From contig NZ_JANINU010000035.1 of assembly GCF_024508875.1 (NCBI RefSeq), forward strand, positions 1 to 54,609: DNA of 54,609 bases. Direction: 5' to 3'. The position numbers and the translations under genes were made by a program. This DNA is from Phenylobacterium sp. Lineage in GTDB: Bacteria; Pseudomonadota; Alphaproteobacteria; Caulobacterales; Caulobacteraceae. Positions 8,491-16,810 of the stretch are shown here, piece after piece. The notes beneath the pieces were generated by a model, which saw only the letters and a list, made by a program, of their open reading frames with translations, did not search any database and was not told the DNA's origin. Numbering within the stretch: position 1 is the stretch's first letter; each line of letters begins with the position of its first letter.

Positions 8491-8508
8491 GAATATAGGT
8501 TGAATATA
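8491..8508 (+). promoter_or_regulatory. GAATATA direct repeat before the lasso precursor
   Basis: GAATATA at 8491-8497 and 8502-8508 are spaced 11 bp start to start (one helical turn). They lie 65-82 bp before the precursor ATG and just after the GntR stop. They could be the operator of GntR or part of an AT-rich promoter. Confidence 0.4.
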
Positions 8509-8572
8509 CACATCCCAGGTTGTGGAGTTGTCGCGTCGCAATCAGCGGCGGTTACGACCCAGGGAGGTCATG

Positions 8573-8698
8573 ATGATGAAGCTGTTCGGCCTGCGGGGCT
8601 TCCGGCTCCTGAGCCTCGGCGGCGCCAAGGCCCGCACCAACGACGACACGGGCTTCGACGCCCTCGAGCACGACCAGGTCTACTACGACATCCCGTGA
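8573..8698 (+). CDS. Lasso peptide precursor
   Basis: A micro-gene of 41 codons from ATG 8573. Three ATGs occur in tandem at 8570, 8573 and 8576; GGAGG at 8563-8567 best fits the second or third. The leader ends LLSLGGAKARTN, matching the alphaproteobacterial pattern with the conserved Thr at position -2. The most consistent core is DDTGFDALEHDQVYYDIP (18 aa), with Glu at position 9 as ring acceptor. From memory this layout resembles caulonodins IV-VII (Glu9, aromatic pair, short tail). Asp1 would be an unusual ring donor. Hand-summed monoisotopic mass is about 2111.9 Da linear and 2093.9 Da after ring closure. Less likely cores start at Gly28 or Phe29 (42-aa numbering). Five Asp and one Glu make the product strongly acidic. 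It lies directly upstream of the B and C enzymes. Confidence 0.88.
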   Translation: MMKLFGLRGFRLLSLGGAKARTNDDTGFDALEHDQVYYDIP

Positions 8699-8706
8699 TC
8701 GCAGGC

Positions 8707-8729
8707 GGCGCCGGCTCCCCGCCGGCGCC
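8707..8729 (+). terminator. GC-only stem-loop between lasso A and B genes
   Basis: GGCGCCGGC (8707-8715) pairs perfectly with GCCGGCGCC (8721-8729) around TCCCC. It starts 9 nt after the precursor stop and ends 9 nt before the B start. It has no T-tract. It likely protects the precursor mRNA or partly terminates, giving more precursor than enzyme. Confidence 0.6.
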
Positions 8730-8738
8730 GTTCGCCCC

Positions 8739-9386
8739 ATGCCCCTGGCGCTTGCCCCCCATATCCACCTCGCCGTCATCGGCGATGACGCCGTCCTCCT
8801 CGACACGGCGGCGGACGCCTACCTGTGCGTGCCCGACGGACGGCGGCTCCTGCGTCCCACGGCGGACCGCGCGGCGGTGTCGCCGGCGTCCCCGGACGTG
8901 ACGGCGCAGCTGACCGCGGCGGGTTTCGTCGATCCGCAGGCGCCCCCGGCGCCGCGCCGTCGGCCCGACCTGCCGCGCCGCGATCTCGGCGATCCCGCCG
9001 CCGGAGAGCCGGTCTCGGCGCAGGACGGCCTTCGCCTCGCGGGCGCCCTGTGGGACCTGTTCTGGCGCTATCGCGGCCGACCGCTGCCGGCGATCCTGGC
9101 CTGGGTGCGTCGAGCCGCGCCGAAATGCGCCGATCCCGATGAGGTGGCCCGCCTGGCGCGGGTCTTCCAACGCGCCGCCGTCTGGCTCCCGATGCCGCGG
9201 AAGTGCCTCGTGCGCAGCTTCGTGCTGCTGCGCTTCCTGCAGCGGTCCGGGCAGGACGCCCGCTGGGTGTTCGGCGTGACCACCTGGCCGTTCAGCGCCC
9301 ACTGCTGGCTGCAGCTCGAGGATGTCGCGCTCGACGACTGGGCCGAGCGCCTCGTGATCTACGAACCGATCCTGGCGGTGGGCTGA
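8739..9386 (+). CDS. Lasso peptide biosynthesis B protein (RRE plus B2 protease)
   Basis: A 215-aa protein. The N-terminal part (1 to about 75: HIHLAVIGDDAVLLDTAADAYLCV) is the PqqD-like RiPP recognition element that binds the leader. The C-terminal part is the transglutaminase-like 'B2' domain with a papain-type triad: Cys156 in PRKCLVRSF, His188 in FSAHCWLQ and Asp200. The H-to-D spacing of 12 matches McjB. It is predicted to remove the leader after Asn24 in an ATP-dependent complex with C. Fusion of RRE and protease is the normal proteobacterial form. No ribosome site is visible; the GC hairpin ends 9 nt upstream. The stop overlaps the C start by 1 nt (TGATG). Confidence 0.95.
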   Translation: MPLALAPHIHLAVIGDDAVLLDTAADAYLCVPDGRRLLRPTADRAAVSPASPDVTAQLTAAGFVDPQAPPAPRRRPDLPRRDLGDPAAGEPVSAQDGLRLAGALWDLFWRYRGRPLPAILAWVRRAAPKCADPDEVARLARVFQRAAVWLPMPRKCLVRSFVLLRFLQRSGQDARWVFGVTTWPFSAHCWLQLEDVALDDWAERLVIYEPILAVG

Positions 9387-11170
9387 TGCAGGCCCCCTTC
9401 GTCGTCCTGACCTGGGCGCCGCCGGCGGCTGCCGGCCGGGCGATGGCGCGCGCCGTCGGCGAGCGCCTCGCCGACGGCGGATGGACGATCGAACATGCGG
9501 GCGACGGGGTCGCCGTCTGGGGGCGCGCATCGCGGCCGGCGCCGGTCGTCGCCGACGCCGACCTCGTGATCGTCGGCCGGCGGTTTCCCCGCCCTGGGGC
9601 GGCGCCGCAACCGCGGCCGCCGAGCGGCCCGCTGCCGCAGCGGGCCCGCACGCTCTGCGAGGAGTGCTGGGGCCCCTACGTCGCCGTGCTGCGCGATCCC
9701 GCCACCGACCGGTGGCACGTCTTCCGCGACCCGTCAGGCGCGGTCGAGGCCTTCACCTGGCCGCTGGCCGACCTGCAGGTGACCGCCTCGGGGCTGCGCC
9801 GCCTGCCGCCCGGCCTGCTCCCGGCGCGGATCGGGCTGGACTGGACGGTGATCGCGGACCTCGTCCGCCGCCCGGCGTCGCGGGACGCCAGCGTCGGTCT
9901 CGCCGGCGTGCATGGGGTGGCGCCGGGGGTCCTCCAGCCCGCCGGCGCGGGCGCCGATCGGGCCGAGCGCCTCTGGCGGCCGAAGGACTGGGTCGGCCGG
10001 GGGTGCGGCGAGGCCGCCGCCGAGGCGCGCCTGACCGGAACGCTCCGCGCGGTGGTCGAAGCCCAGGTCGGCGCCTACGGCCGCGTCGCCACCGAGGCCT
10101 CCGGGGGGCTCGACAGCTCGATCGTCAACGCCGCGGTCGCCGAGGCCGGGCTCGCGGGCCGGGTCGTGGCCGCCCTGCACTATGTGGGCGACCGGCGCGA
10201 GGCCGACGAGCGGGCCTGGGCGGCGGCCTTGTGCGAGCGCCTCGGCCTGCCGTTCGTGCCGATCGACCGTGCGCCCGGGCCGGTCGCGCCGCAGGCGGAC
10301 TTCGCCGCGCTGAGCCGGGATGCGCGTCCCGCCTTCGGGGCGCTCGACGCCTTCCGCGACCGGGATACCGCCGCCCGCCTGCGGGCGGGACGGGCCCAGG
10401 CCCTGGTGACCGGGAAGGGTGGCGACGCCCTCTTCTTCCAGATGCCGTCGGCCCGGGTGATCGGCGACCTCTGGCGCGACCACGGCTGGCGCGCGCTCGG
10501 CCACCCGCTCAACGGACAGGTCGCGCGCTGGCTGCGGCGGTCGGTGTGGGCGGTGTGGCGCGAGGCCTTCGCCGAGCCGGGGACTCTCTCCGGGCGACCG
10601 GCGCGCTTCGCGGGGCCCGCGCTGGCCGACCTGCCGCCCGCGCCGCCGCACCCGTGGCTCGCGGACCTCGAGGACGTTCCGGCCGGCAAGCGGGTGCAGA
10701 TCCTGGCGCTGACCACCAGCCTCGCCGGGCAAGGGGCCCACCGGCGCGGCCGGGCCGCCGACATCGTCCAGCCGCTGCTGTCCAAGCCGATGATGGAGCT
10801 GTGCCTGTCGATCCCCAGCTGGGCGCTGGTGCGCGGCGGGCGGGATCGGGGCCTGGCCCGCGCCGCGTTCGCGGGGTGGCTGCCCGATGCGGTGGTCCAG
10901 CGGCGCGCGAAGGGCGCGCTCACGTCCCTCTACGCGCGGCGGGCCGCCGCGAGCGCGCCCGCGTTGCGCGAGCACCTCCTGCACGGGGTGCTGGTCGACG
11001 CCGGCCTGCTCGACCGGCGCGCGGTGGAGGCCGCCCTCGATCCCGACGCGCTGATCCGCCGGCTGGACGGCGTTGACCTCATCGCCGCGGCGGCGCTGGA
11101 GTCGTGGGTGCGCTACTGGCAGACCCGCGTGCCGGATGCGCCGGCGGCGGTGCGGTGGAGCTGCCGCTGA
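9386..11170 (+). CDS. Lasso peptide cyclase (asparagine synthetase-like, C protein)
   Basis: A 594-aa protein starting at ATG 9386 inside the B stop. Residues about 1-190 are a degenerate glutamine-amidotransferase-like domain lacking the N-terminal nucleophile Cys, as is normal for lasso cyclases. The synthetase domain has the PP-loop EASGGLDSSIVNAAVAEAG and the second ATP-site motif VTGKGGDALFF. It activates the side-chain carboxylate of the ring residue (predicted Glu9) as an acyl-adenylate and closes the macrolactam on the core N-terminus. The last 92 bp overlap the 3' end of the convergent isopeptidase gene. Confidence 0.95.
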   Translation: MQAPFVVLTWAPPAAAGRAMARAVGERLADGGWTIEHAGDGVAVWGRASRPAPVVADADLVIVGRRFPRPGAAPQPRPPSGPLPQRARTLCEECWGPYVAVLRDPATDRWHVFRDPSGAVEAFTWPLADLQVTASGLRRLPPGLLPARIGLDWTVIADLVRRPASRDASVGLAGVHGVAPGVLQPAGAGADRAERLWRPKDWVGRGCGEAAAEARLTGTLRAVVEAQVGAYGRVATEASGGLDSSIVNAAVAEAGLAGRVVAALHYVGDRREADERAWAAALCERLGLPFVPIDRAPGPVAPQADFAALSRDARPAFGALDAFRDRDTAARLRAGRAQALVTGKGGDALFFQMPSARVIGDLWRDHGWRALGHPLNGQVARWLRRSVWAVWREAFAEPGTLSGRPARFAGPALADLPPAPPHPWLADLEDVPAGKRVQILALTTSLAGQGAHRRGRAADIVQPLLSKPMMELCLSIPSWALVRGGRDRGLARAAFAGWLPDAVVQRRAKGALTSLYARRAAASAPALREHLLHGVLVDAGLLDRRAVEAALDPDALIRRLDGVDLIAAAALESWVRYWQTRVPDAPAAVRWSCR

Positions 11171-13604
11171 AGGCGAGGCGCTCGTCCAGGAAGGCGAGGG
11201 CGCGACGGTAGAAGTCGCGCAGGTTCCCCGGGCTGCCGAACAGGTGCGGCTCGCCCCAGTAGGTCAGCAGGATGGCGTCCTTGTCCTGCCGGTAGAGCGC
11301 CGAGAACAGCTGCTCGGCCTGGGCCGGATGGGAGCCGTCGATCTCGCCGTAGGCCAGGAGCAGGGGCGTCGCGATCCGGCCGGCCCCCATCAGCGGGCTG
11401 TTGCGCAGGTAGCGCTGCGGGTCCGCCCAGGGCGGGGCGCGCATGTCGCCCTGCAGGTCCTCCACCCAGCCGGCGGTCCAGGGCGTCGAGACGCCCGCCT
11501 CGGGGTAGATGCGGCGGACGGGATTGAACGCCCCGTGGACCCCGATCAGGTCGGTGGCCGGGGCGCTGGCCACGGCGGCGCCAAAGCGGTCGGTCTGGCC
11601 GATCGAGGCCACCACCGCATAGGCGCCGAAGCTGTGGCCCCAGAGCGCCAGGCGCGTCGGGTCGAAGCGGCCGGCGAGGTCGGGTTGGCGGGCGGCGGCG
11701 TCGACGATCGCCAGGAGGCGGCCGGCGAGGTCCTCCGCCGGACCGGCGTCGCCCGCGGGCGGGGGGAGGCTCGGCAGCAGCACGGCGTAGCCGTGCCCCA
11801 CCAGCACCGACGCCGACGCCATCGGGCTGTCCAGCCGCGCGGGATCCGGCGGCCGCCGGTAGACCGAGCCGGGGTAGGGCATCACCACCAGGGGCGGCGG
11901 GGCAGCGCCGGCGGCGCCGGGCGGGACCAGCAGCCAGCTGGTGAGAGGCTCGCCGCGCGGCCCGACGTGGCGAACCGCTTGCGGCGTCGGGCGCTCGATG
12001 TCGGCCTGGTCGGGGTTCAGTCGAACGAGGGGGAAATCCCGGGCGGGGGTCCGCCACGCGAGCGCCGTCGCGTCGCCGGCGATGGACTCTTCGATTAAGG
12101 CCCCGGTTCGCCCGGCGGCGAGCGCCCGGGTCCCCGGCGGCAGTGCGGCGAGGCGGCTCGCGCCCCGAACGGCGTCGAGGTGCGCCACCCAGGTTGCGCC
12201 GCCGTCGGACGCCAGGGCGCGCAGCCCTTCGGGACCGTTGAGCGGGGCGCGTGTGCGGTCGGGATATTCGCCGCCGGGGCGGGGCAGGGGGCGCACGTCC
12301 GGCGTGGGGAGTCGCCGCGCCTGGCCCTCCGCGGTGATCGCCCAGGCCGCGCCGTCGGCGAGCGTCAGCAGTTCGCCGCCGGCCACGACGCTGTCGGCGG
12401 CGCCGGGATGGGCGAGCGCGCCGGTCAGCACGGGCGTGGTTCCGTCAGGGGCCAGCCGCAGCCAGTCGTCGCGCGCCGCCGCCGCCGGGCGACCGAACAC
12501 GACGGGATCGTCGCCCAGCCAGCCCGCGTAGACCCGTTCGGGACGCCCGGCGATTGCGGCCCGCACGTTCGGGCCGAGCGGGGTCGCCGCGCCGGAGGCC
12601 GCGTCGATTCGCACGAACCGCCCCGCCGTCCAGGGCGCGCCGTCCGCCCGCGCATAGACGAGCAGGCGCCCGCCGTCCGCCGACCACGCCAGCAGGCTCG
12701 CCAGGAGATCGCAGCCGGGGCACGGCGCGACGTCCGCGCCGGACGCCAGGTCGAGGATCCGCAGGCGCATGCGACGGTCGGCGACGCCGTAGGCGCCCTG
12801 CACCGGGCGCCCCGGCGCGAGGCGGATGTCCTCCGCGGCCTCGAGCAGCGCGATGCGCCGGCCGTCCGGCGAGGCCTCGAGGTCGACGATGTCGCCGCGG
12901 GCGATCTCCCGGACCCGGCCGTCGGCCGCGATCGTCACCAGCCGCTTCGGCGGCCCGTGCGGCCGCAGGCCGATGTACCGGCCGCTCCCGACCGCCGTCA
13001 CGGCGGCTTGCCCCGCCGCGGTGGCCGCCCAGCGCGCCGGCAGGGCGAGCTGCGGCCGCTGGGCGCGTATCTCGTAGGGAAGCGCCCCCGGCGGGAGGAC
13101 GACCGCGGCCAGTCGGGTGGAGGTGAGCCACTGCACCGTCCGACCTGCCGAGGGCGCTTCGGGCGTGGTCCCCGTCCAGAGGACCTCGCCTGTGGCGATG
13201 ATGACGATTCCGAGGTCCCAGCGCCCGGCGGTGAGCCGGAACACGGCGACGCGGGCGCCGTCCGGCGAGACCGGCCCCGCGAGGTAGCCGGCGCCCGGAT
13301 CGTGACGCATCAGCGGGCGCAAGGCGCCGCCGGCCCTGAGGTCCGCCACCATCAGCCGGGTACGGAAGAGCGGATTGAACCGCCCGAAGTCGAAGCGCGC
13401 GGCCTCGGCGGGACCGCCGCGCAGCTCGACCAGCGCCCAGCGGTCGTCGGGCGTGATCGAGACCGCCCCGACGCTCTGCTGGCGCAGCAGGTCGTCGAGT
13501 TCGAGCGGCCGCGCGCCGGCCGGGACGCCGCCGAGGAGCAGCGTCGCGGCCAGGGCGAGGCCGGCGGCGTGGGCCGCCCCCCGTCCGGACCCTGCGGGGG
13601 ACAT
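11079..13604 (-). CDS. Lasso peptide isopeptidase-like S9 family protease
   Basis: An 841-aa protein from ATG 13604. A signal-peptide-like start (AAHAAGLALAATLLLGGVPAGA) is followed by RPLELDDLLRQQSVGAVSITPDD, typical of lasso isopeptidases (AtxE/SpI-IsoP type). A beta-propeller spans about 40-560. The alpha/beta-hydrolase domain has Ser658 in GHSFGAY, Asp756 in GEIDGS and His787 in GEPHLFG. Known members hydrolyse only the ring isopeptide bond of folded lasso peptides. The signal peptide suggests periplasmic action. The start overlaps the TonB-receptor stop by 1 nt. The C-terminal tail of about 30 Pro/Ser/Ala residues is encoded antisense to the cyclase gene. Confidence 0.92.
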   Translation of the reverse strand: MSPAGSGRGAAHAAGLALAATLLLGGVPAGARPLELDDLLRQQSVGAVSITPDDRWALVELRGGPAEAARFDFGRFNPLFRTRLMVADLRAGGALRPLMRHDPGAGYLAGPVSPDGARVAVFRLTAGRWDLGIVIIATGEVLWTGTTPEAPSAGRTVQWLTSTRLAAVVLPPGALPYEIRAQRPQLALPARWAATAAGQAAVTAVGSGRYIGLRPHGPPKRLVTIAADGRVREIARGDIVDLEASPDGRRIALLEAAEDIRLAPGRPVQGAYGVADRRMRLRILDLASGADVAPCPGCDLLASLLAWSADGGRLLVYARADGAPWTAGRFVRIDAASGAATPLGPNVRAAIAGRPERVYAGWLGDDPVVFGRPAAAARDDWLRLAPDGTTPVLTGALAHPGAADSVVAGGELLTLADGAAWAITAEGQARRLPTPDVRPLPRPGGEYPDRTRAPLNGPEGLRALASDGGATWVAHLDAVRGASRLAALPPGTRALAAGRTGALIEESIAGDATALAWRTPARDFPLVRLNPDQADIERPTPQAVRHVGPRGEPLTSWLLVPPGAAGAAPPPLVVMPYPGSVYRRPPDPARLDSPMASASVLVGHGYAVLLPSLPPPAGDAGPAEDLAGRLLAIVDAAARQPDLAGRFDPTRLALWGHSFGAYAVVASIGQTDRFGAAVASAPATDLIGVHGAFNPVRRIYPEAGVSTPWTAGWVEDLQGDMRAPPWADPQRYLRNSPLMGAGRIATPLLLAYGEIDGSHPAQAEQLFSALYRQDKDAILLTYWGEPHLFGSPGNLRDFYRRALAFLDERLAFSGSSTAPPPAHPARGSASSAPTTPAPPRR

Positions 13605-16600
13605 CACCAGCTCCGGGTGAGCTGGACTTTGACGAAGCGCCCGACGATGTCGGCGTTGGCCGGGTCGAAGGGGAAGCCGAAGGGGTTGTTGTAGAAGGGC
13701 GGGTCCTTGTCGAAGGCGTTGCGCACATAGAGGTTGAGGCCCGCGCCTTCGAAGCGGCCCTTCGGCGCCTTCAGCCGCAGCTGCAGGTCCACCGTGGCCT
13801 GGTCGTCGACCCGTTGGCCGGTGAGGTCGTGGAAGGCCCCCACGTAGTTGATCGCGACGCCGCCGCTCGCCCAGCCCTTGCGGAAGTCGGCGGAGAGCCG
13901 CCCGCGCAGCTTGGCCGGATAGGTGGTGACCCCGGCCAGGTCGATCGCCGGAGCCGCCGGCGTCAGCCGCTGGTCGTAGGCGAACAGCCGGGTGGCGTCG
14001 GCCCGCACCGTCAGCTGCCCGCCGAACGCCGCGAGCTCCTGGCTGGCCTGCACGTCGAGGCCGCGGATGTGCAGCTGTCCGGTGTTGACCTGCCGCAGCT
14101 CGATCACCGCGATGTAGCTGGTCGGCGGGAAGAGCCGCGCCGAGGCCTGGGTGATCGGGAGCGCCAGCGCCGCGTTCACGAAGGCCAGGTCGTCCGGGTT
14201 TGTGGCCGGGCTGATGCGGCGCACGAAGGCGGCCAGGCGCGGGTCGGTGAAGACGCCGGCGAGGTTCTCGGTCACCGGCCGGCCGATACGGTCCTGGAAG
14301 TCGGTGTCGAAATACGTCAGCGACAGGCGCGTGCCCCGCGACCAGGCGGGGCGGTAGTCGAGCCCGGCCGTCCAGGTCTCCGCCGTCTCGGGCTGCAGGT
14401 CCGGGTTGCCGCCCTGGAAGGCCAGGGTCTGCTGCTGGACGCCGTTGATGGTGAAGCCGACCGCCGTGAGCATCTGCTCGTTGAGGAGCTGGGTGAGGCC
14501 CGGCGCGCGGAACGACTGGCCGTAGGTGGCCCGCAGGGTGAGGTCGCGGATCGGCGACCACATCACCCCGACCTTCGGGTCCACTGTGCGGCCGAAGTCG
14601 CTGAACCGCTCCAGGCGCACGGCGCCGGAGAGCTCGAGGCGCGCGACGCCCGGCCGCGCATTGTCCCCGCCGACGAGCGGGGCGCGGACCTCCGCGAAGG
14701 CGGCGGCGACGGTGCGGTCGCCGTGGACGCCGGTGGAGATCACCGGCGCGGCGGTGGAGGTGTAGCTCGCGCCGCCGCGCAGGAAGGTCTCGCGCCGGGC
14801 GTTCAGCCCGACCGCGAGCTTGAGATCGCCGCCGGGCAGCCGGAAGAGCGGGCCGTCGGCCTGCAGGTTGACGCTCGCGACCCGGCTCTTCGAGCGGCTC
14901 TGGGTGAAGCCGGACGAGATGGCGCTGAGCACCGACTGCGGGTTCGACGGCGCGCCCGTGTACGGGTTGAAGAAGCCGTCGCGGGCGGGGCTGTAGGCGG
15001 TCTCGGGCCGGTCCGGCGAATTTCCCAGCGCCTCGGCCAGGATCAGGGTGTTGATGAAGCCCCGGGGACGCGCCTCGTCGATCTCCTGCGCCCAGGCGAC
15101 GTAGCCGTCGGCCGCCCAGTCGCGGGGCAGCCGCACGCGCGCGCCGAACGAGGTCGAGATGGTCTCGGCGGTGGCGCGGGTGATGGGGTTCGGCAGCTCG
15201 CCGATGAACGAGTACTGGATCTGGTTCGAGGCGGCGCCGTTGGGCGAGACGAAGAACGGGTTGTTGCGCCCGACGGTGAGGTTGGCGGTCGGGGCGGCGA
15301 TGTGGGTCTTGGCGGCCCGGAACCCGTAGCGCAGGTCGCCCGAGACCTCGACCCTGTCGCTCAGCTCCTGGTGCAGCGCGACGTAGCCGCCCTGCCGGCG
15401 CTGGCCGGGCAGGAAGTCGAAGCCGGTCTGGCGGCTGGCGCGGTTCAGCTGGCCGGGGCGGAAGTCGGACGGGCGCAGGCCGACGCCGGCCTGGCCCGGC
15501 GGGATCCCGTAGTAGGGGCCGGTGACGCCGGTCGCCGGATCGATGGCGACCACGTTGCCGGGGTAGGCGTTCGTGGACCGCCGGTCTGTCCCGCCGAACG
15601 GGCGCAGGTCGGCGGAAGCGGCGAAGGGCCGGTCGTCGGCGTTGAGGGCGTCGCGCTGGTAGCCCTCGTAGGCGAACAGGACGCTGCCGGTGCGCCAGGT
15701 GTGGCCGAGGACCACGCCCACCTCGAACTCGCGGGGGCTGTCGGCGCGGCCCGCGCCCGCGCCGACGCGGATCTCGCCGCCGTCGAGGTCGCGCCGCAGG
15801 ATGACGTTGACGACGCCGCCGACCGCGTCCGAGCCGTAGGTCGCCGAGGCGCCGTCGAGCAGGATCTCCACGCGCGAGACCGCGATGCTCGGCAGGTTGG
15901 AGATGTCGACGAAGTCGCCGTTGCTGCCGGACCCGCCCGAGCGGCGGCCGTTCACCAGCACCAGGGTGGCGTTGGCGCCGAGGCCGCGCAGGTTGATCCC
16001 CGTCGCATAGGTGTTGTTGCCGCCGGTGGTGTCGGCGCTGGTGGCGACGGTGCCTTCGGTGCTCTGGCCGCCGAAGGCCTGGGGCAGGGTGTTCAGGGCC
16101 TCGGCGAGGGTGGTGCGCCCCAGGCGGTCCAGCGCGTCCCGGTCGATGACGACGAGGGGCGAGGCGGTGACCGCGGCCCCGCGGATGTGGCTGCCGGTGA
16201 CCTTCACCTCGTCGAGGAGGATGGGCGCCGCCTTCGGGATCGGCTGCGCCGTGGCGATCGCGGTGTCGGCCGGCGCCGGGGCGGATTGGCCTTCGCCGTC
16301 ACCGCCGAAAGGGCCCGCGGCCGCGCCCCCCGCCGCGCCCCGGTCCGCCGCCGGGCGCCGGGGCTTGAGCACCACGATCCGCGGGCCGGTCCGGCGGGCC
16401 TCGATGCCCTGCGCCGAGAGCAGGCGGCGCAGCGCGTCCTCGGTGGTGAAGCGGCCGGCGAGGGCCGGGGCGGTTCGGCCGGTCACGAGGTCCGGCGGGA
16501 AGATGAGCTGGTCGCCGGTCTGGCGGGAGAGGACGCCCAAGGCCTGTTCCAGGGAGCCGGCGGGGAGGCTGATCGGCTTCGGGCCCGCCGCCAGGGCGGG

Positions 16601-16684
16601 CGTCGCCGCGGCGGCGAGGACGCTCGTCGCCAGGGACCCCAACAGAACGCGGCGCAGACTCCGACCCAACGCAACCCGTCGCAT
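13604..16684 (-). CDS. TonB-dependent receptor with STN signalling domain
   Basis: A 1026-aa outer-membrane protein, with the start supported by GGGGGAAG just upstream. Signal peptide about 1-32 (LLGSLATSVLAAAATPALA). The STN domain is about 35-105 (ISLPAGSLEQALGVLSRQTGDQLIFPPDL...FTTEDALRRLLSAQGIEARR). After a Gly/Ala linker comes a TonB-box-like stretch LDEVKVTGSHI and the plug (DALDRLGRTTLAEALNTLPQAFGG; VLVNGRRSGGSG). A 22-strand-type barrel runs to the terminal aromatic LTRSW. The STN domain couples ligand binding to the FecR/FecI relay. In characterised lasso clusters this receptor is the likely importer of the cognate lasso peptide. Confidence 0.95.
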   Translation of the reverse strand: MRRVALGRSLRRVLLGSLATSVLAAAATPALAAGPKPISLPAGSLEQALGVLSRQTGDQLIFPPDLVTGRTAPALAGRFTTEDALRRLLSAQGIEARRTGPRIVVLKPRRPAADRGAAGGAAAGPFGGDGEGQSAPAPADTAIATAQPIPKAAPILLDEVKVTGSHIRGAAVTASPLVVIDRDALDRLGRTTLAEALNTLPQAFGGQSTEGTVATSADTTGGNNTYATGINLRGLGANATLVLVNGRRSGGSGSNGDFVDISNLPSIAVSRVEILLDGASATYGSDAVGGVVNVILRRDLDGGEIRVGAGAGRADSPREFEVGVVLGHTWRTGSVLFAYEGYQRDALNADDRPFAASADLRPFGGTDRRSTNAYPGNVVAIDPATGVTGPYYGIPPGQAGVGLRPSDFRPGQLNRASRQTGFDFLPGQRRQGGYVALHQELSDRVEVSGDLRYGFRAAKTHIAAPTANLTVGRNNPFFVSPNGAASNQIQYSFIGELPNPITRATAETISTSFGARVRLPRDWAADGYVAWAQEIDEARPRGFINTLILAEALGNSPDRPETAYSPARDGFFNPYTGAPSNPQSVLSAISSGFTQSRSKSRVASVNLQADGPLFRLPGGDLKLAVGLNARRETFLRGGASYTSTAAPVISTGVHGDRTVAAAFAEVRAPLVGGDNARPGVARLELSGAVRLERFSDFGRTVDPKVGVMWSPIRDLTLRATYGQSFRAPGLTQLLNEQMLTAVGFTINGVQQQTLAFQGGNPDLQPETAETWTAGLDYRPAWSRGTRLSLTYFDTDFQDRIGRPVTENLAGVFTDPRLAAFVRRISPATNPDDLAFVNAALALPITQASARLFPPTSYIAVIELRQVNTGQLHIRGLDVQASQELAAFGGQLTVRADATRLFAYDQRLTPAAPAIDLAGVTTYPAKLRGRLSADFRKGWASGGVAINYVGAFHDLTGQRVDDQATVDLQLRLKAPKGRFEGAGLNLYVRNAFDKDPPFYNNPFGFPFDPANADIVGRFVKVQLTRSW

Positions 16685-16713
16685 GCAAGCTTCCCCCGCG
16701 GGCCGCGGTCGAG

Positions 16714-16754
16714 CCGGTCACGTCAACCGGGCTTTCTGACGTCGCAGTCCGTCA
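16714..16754 (-). promoter_or_regulatory. Paired inverted repeats upstream of the TonB receptor
   Basis: CCGGT/ACCGG (16714-16718 and 16726-16730, 7-nt spacer) and TGACG/CGTCA (16737-16741 and 16750-16754, 8-nt spacer) lie 30-70 bp before the receptor start, within the 126-bp gap after fecR. They may be a FecI-dependent promoter or operator. No clear -35/-10 was recognised. Confidence 0.3.
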
Positions 16755-16810
16755 GGCGCGGGAGACGTGCACCGGCGCGGGCGACCCTACCGGGGGACGA
16801 AAAAAATCTG

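Noticed and set aside
8654..8698. Alternative lasso cores starting at Gly28 or Phe29 of the 42-aa precursor (8-residue ring to Asp35 or 7-residue ring)
   Set aside because: They either put Thr at -1 or need a rare 7-residue ring. The Thr at -2 rule and the LLSLGGAKARTN leader end fit the Asp1 core better. Kept as testable alternatives.
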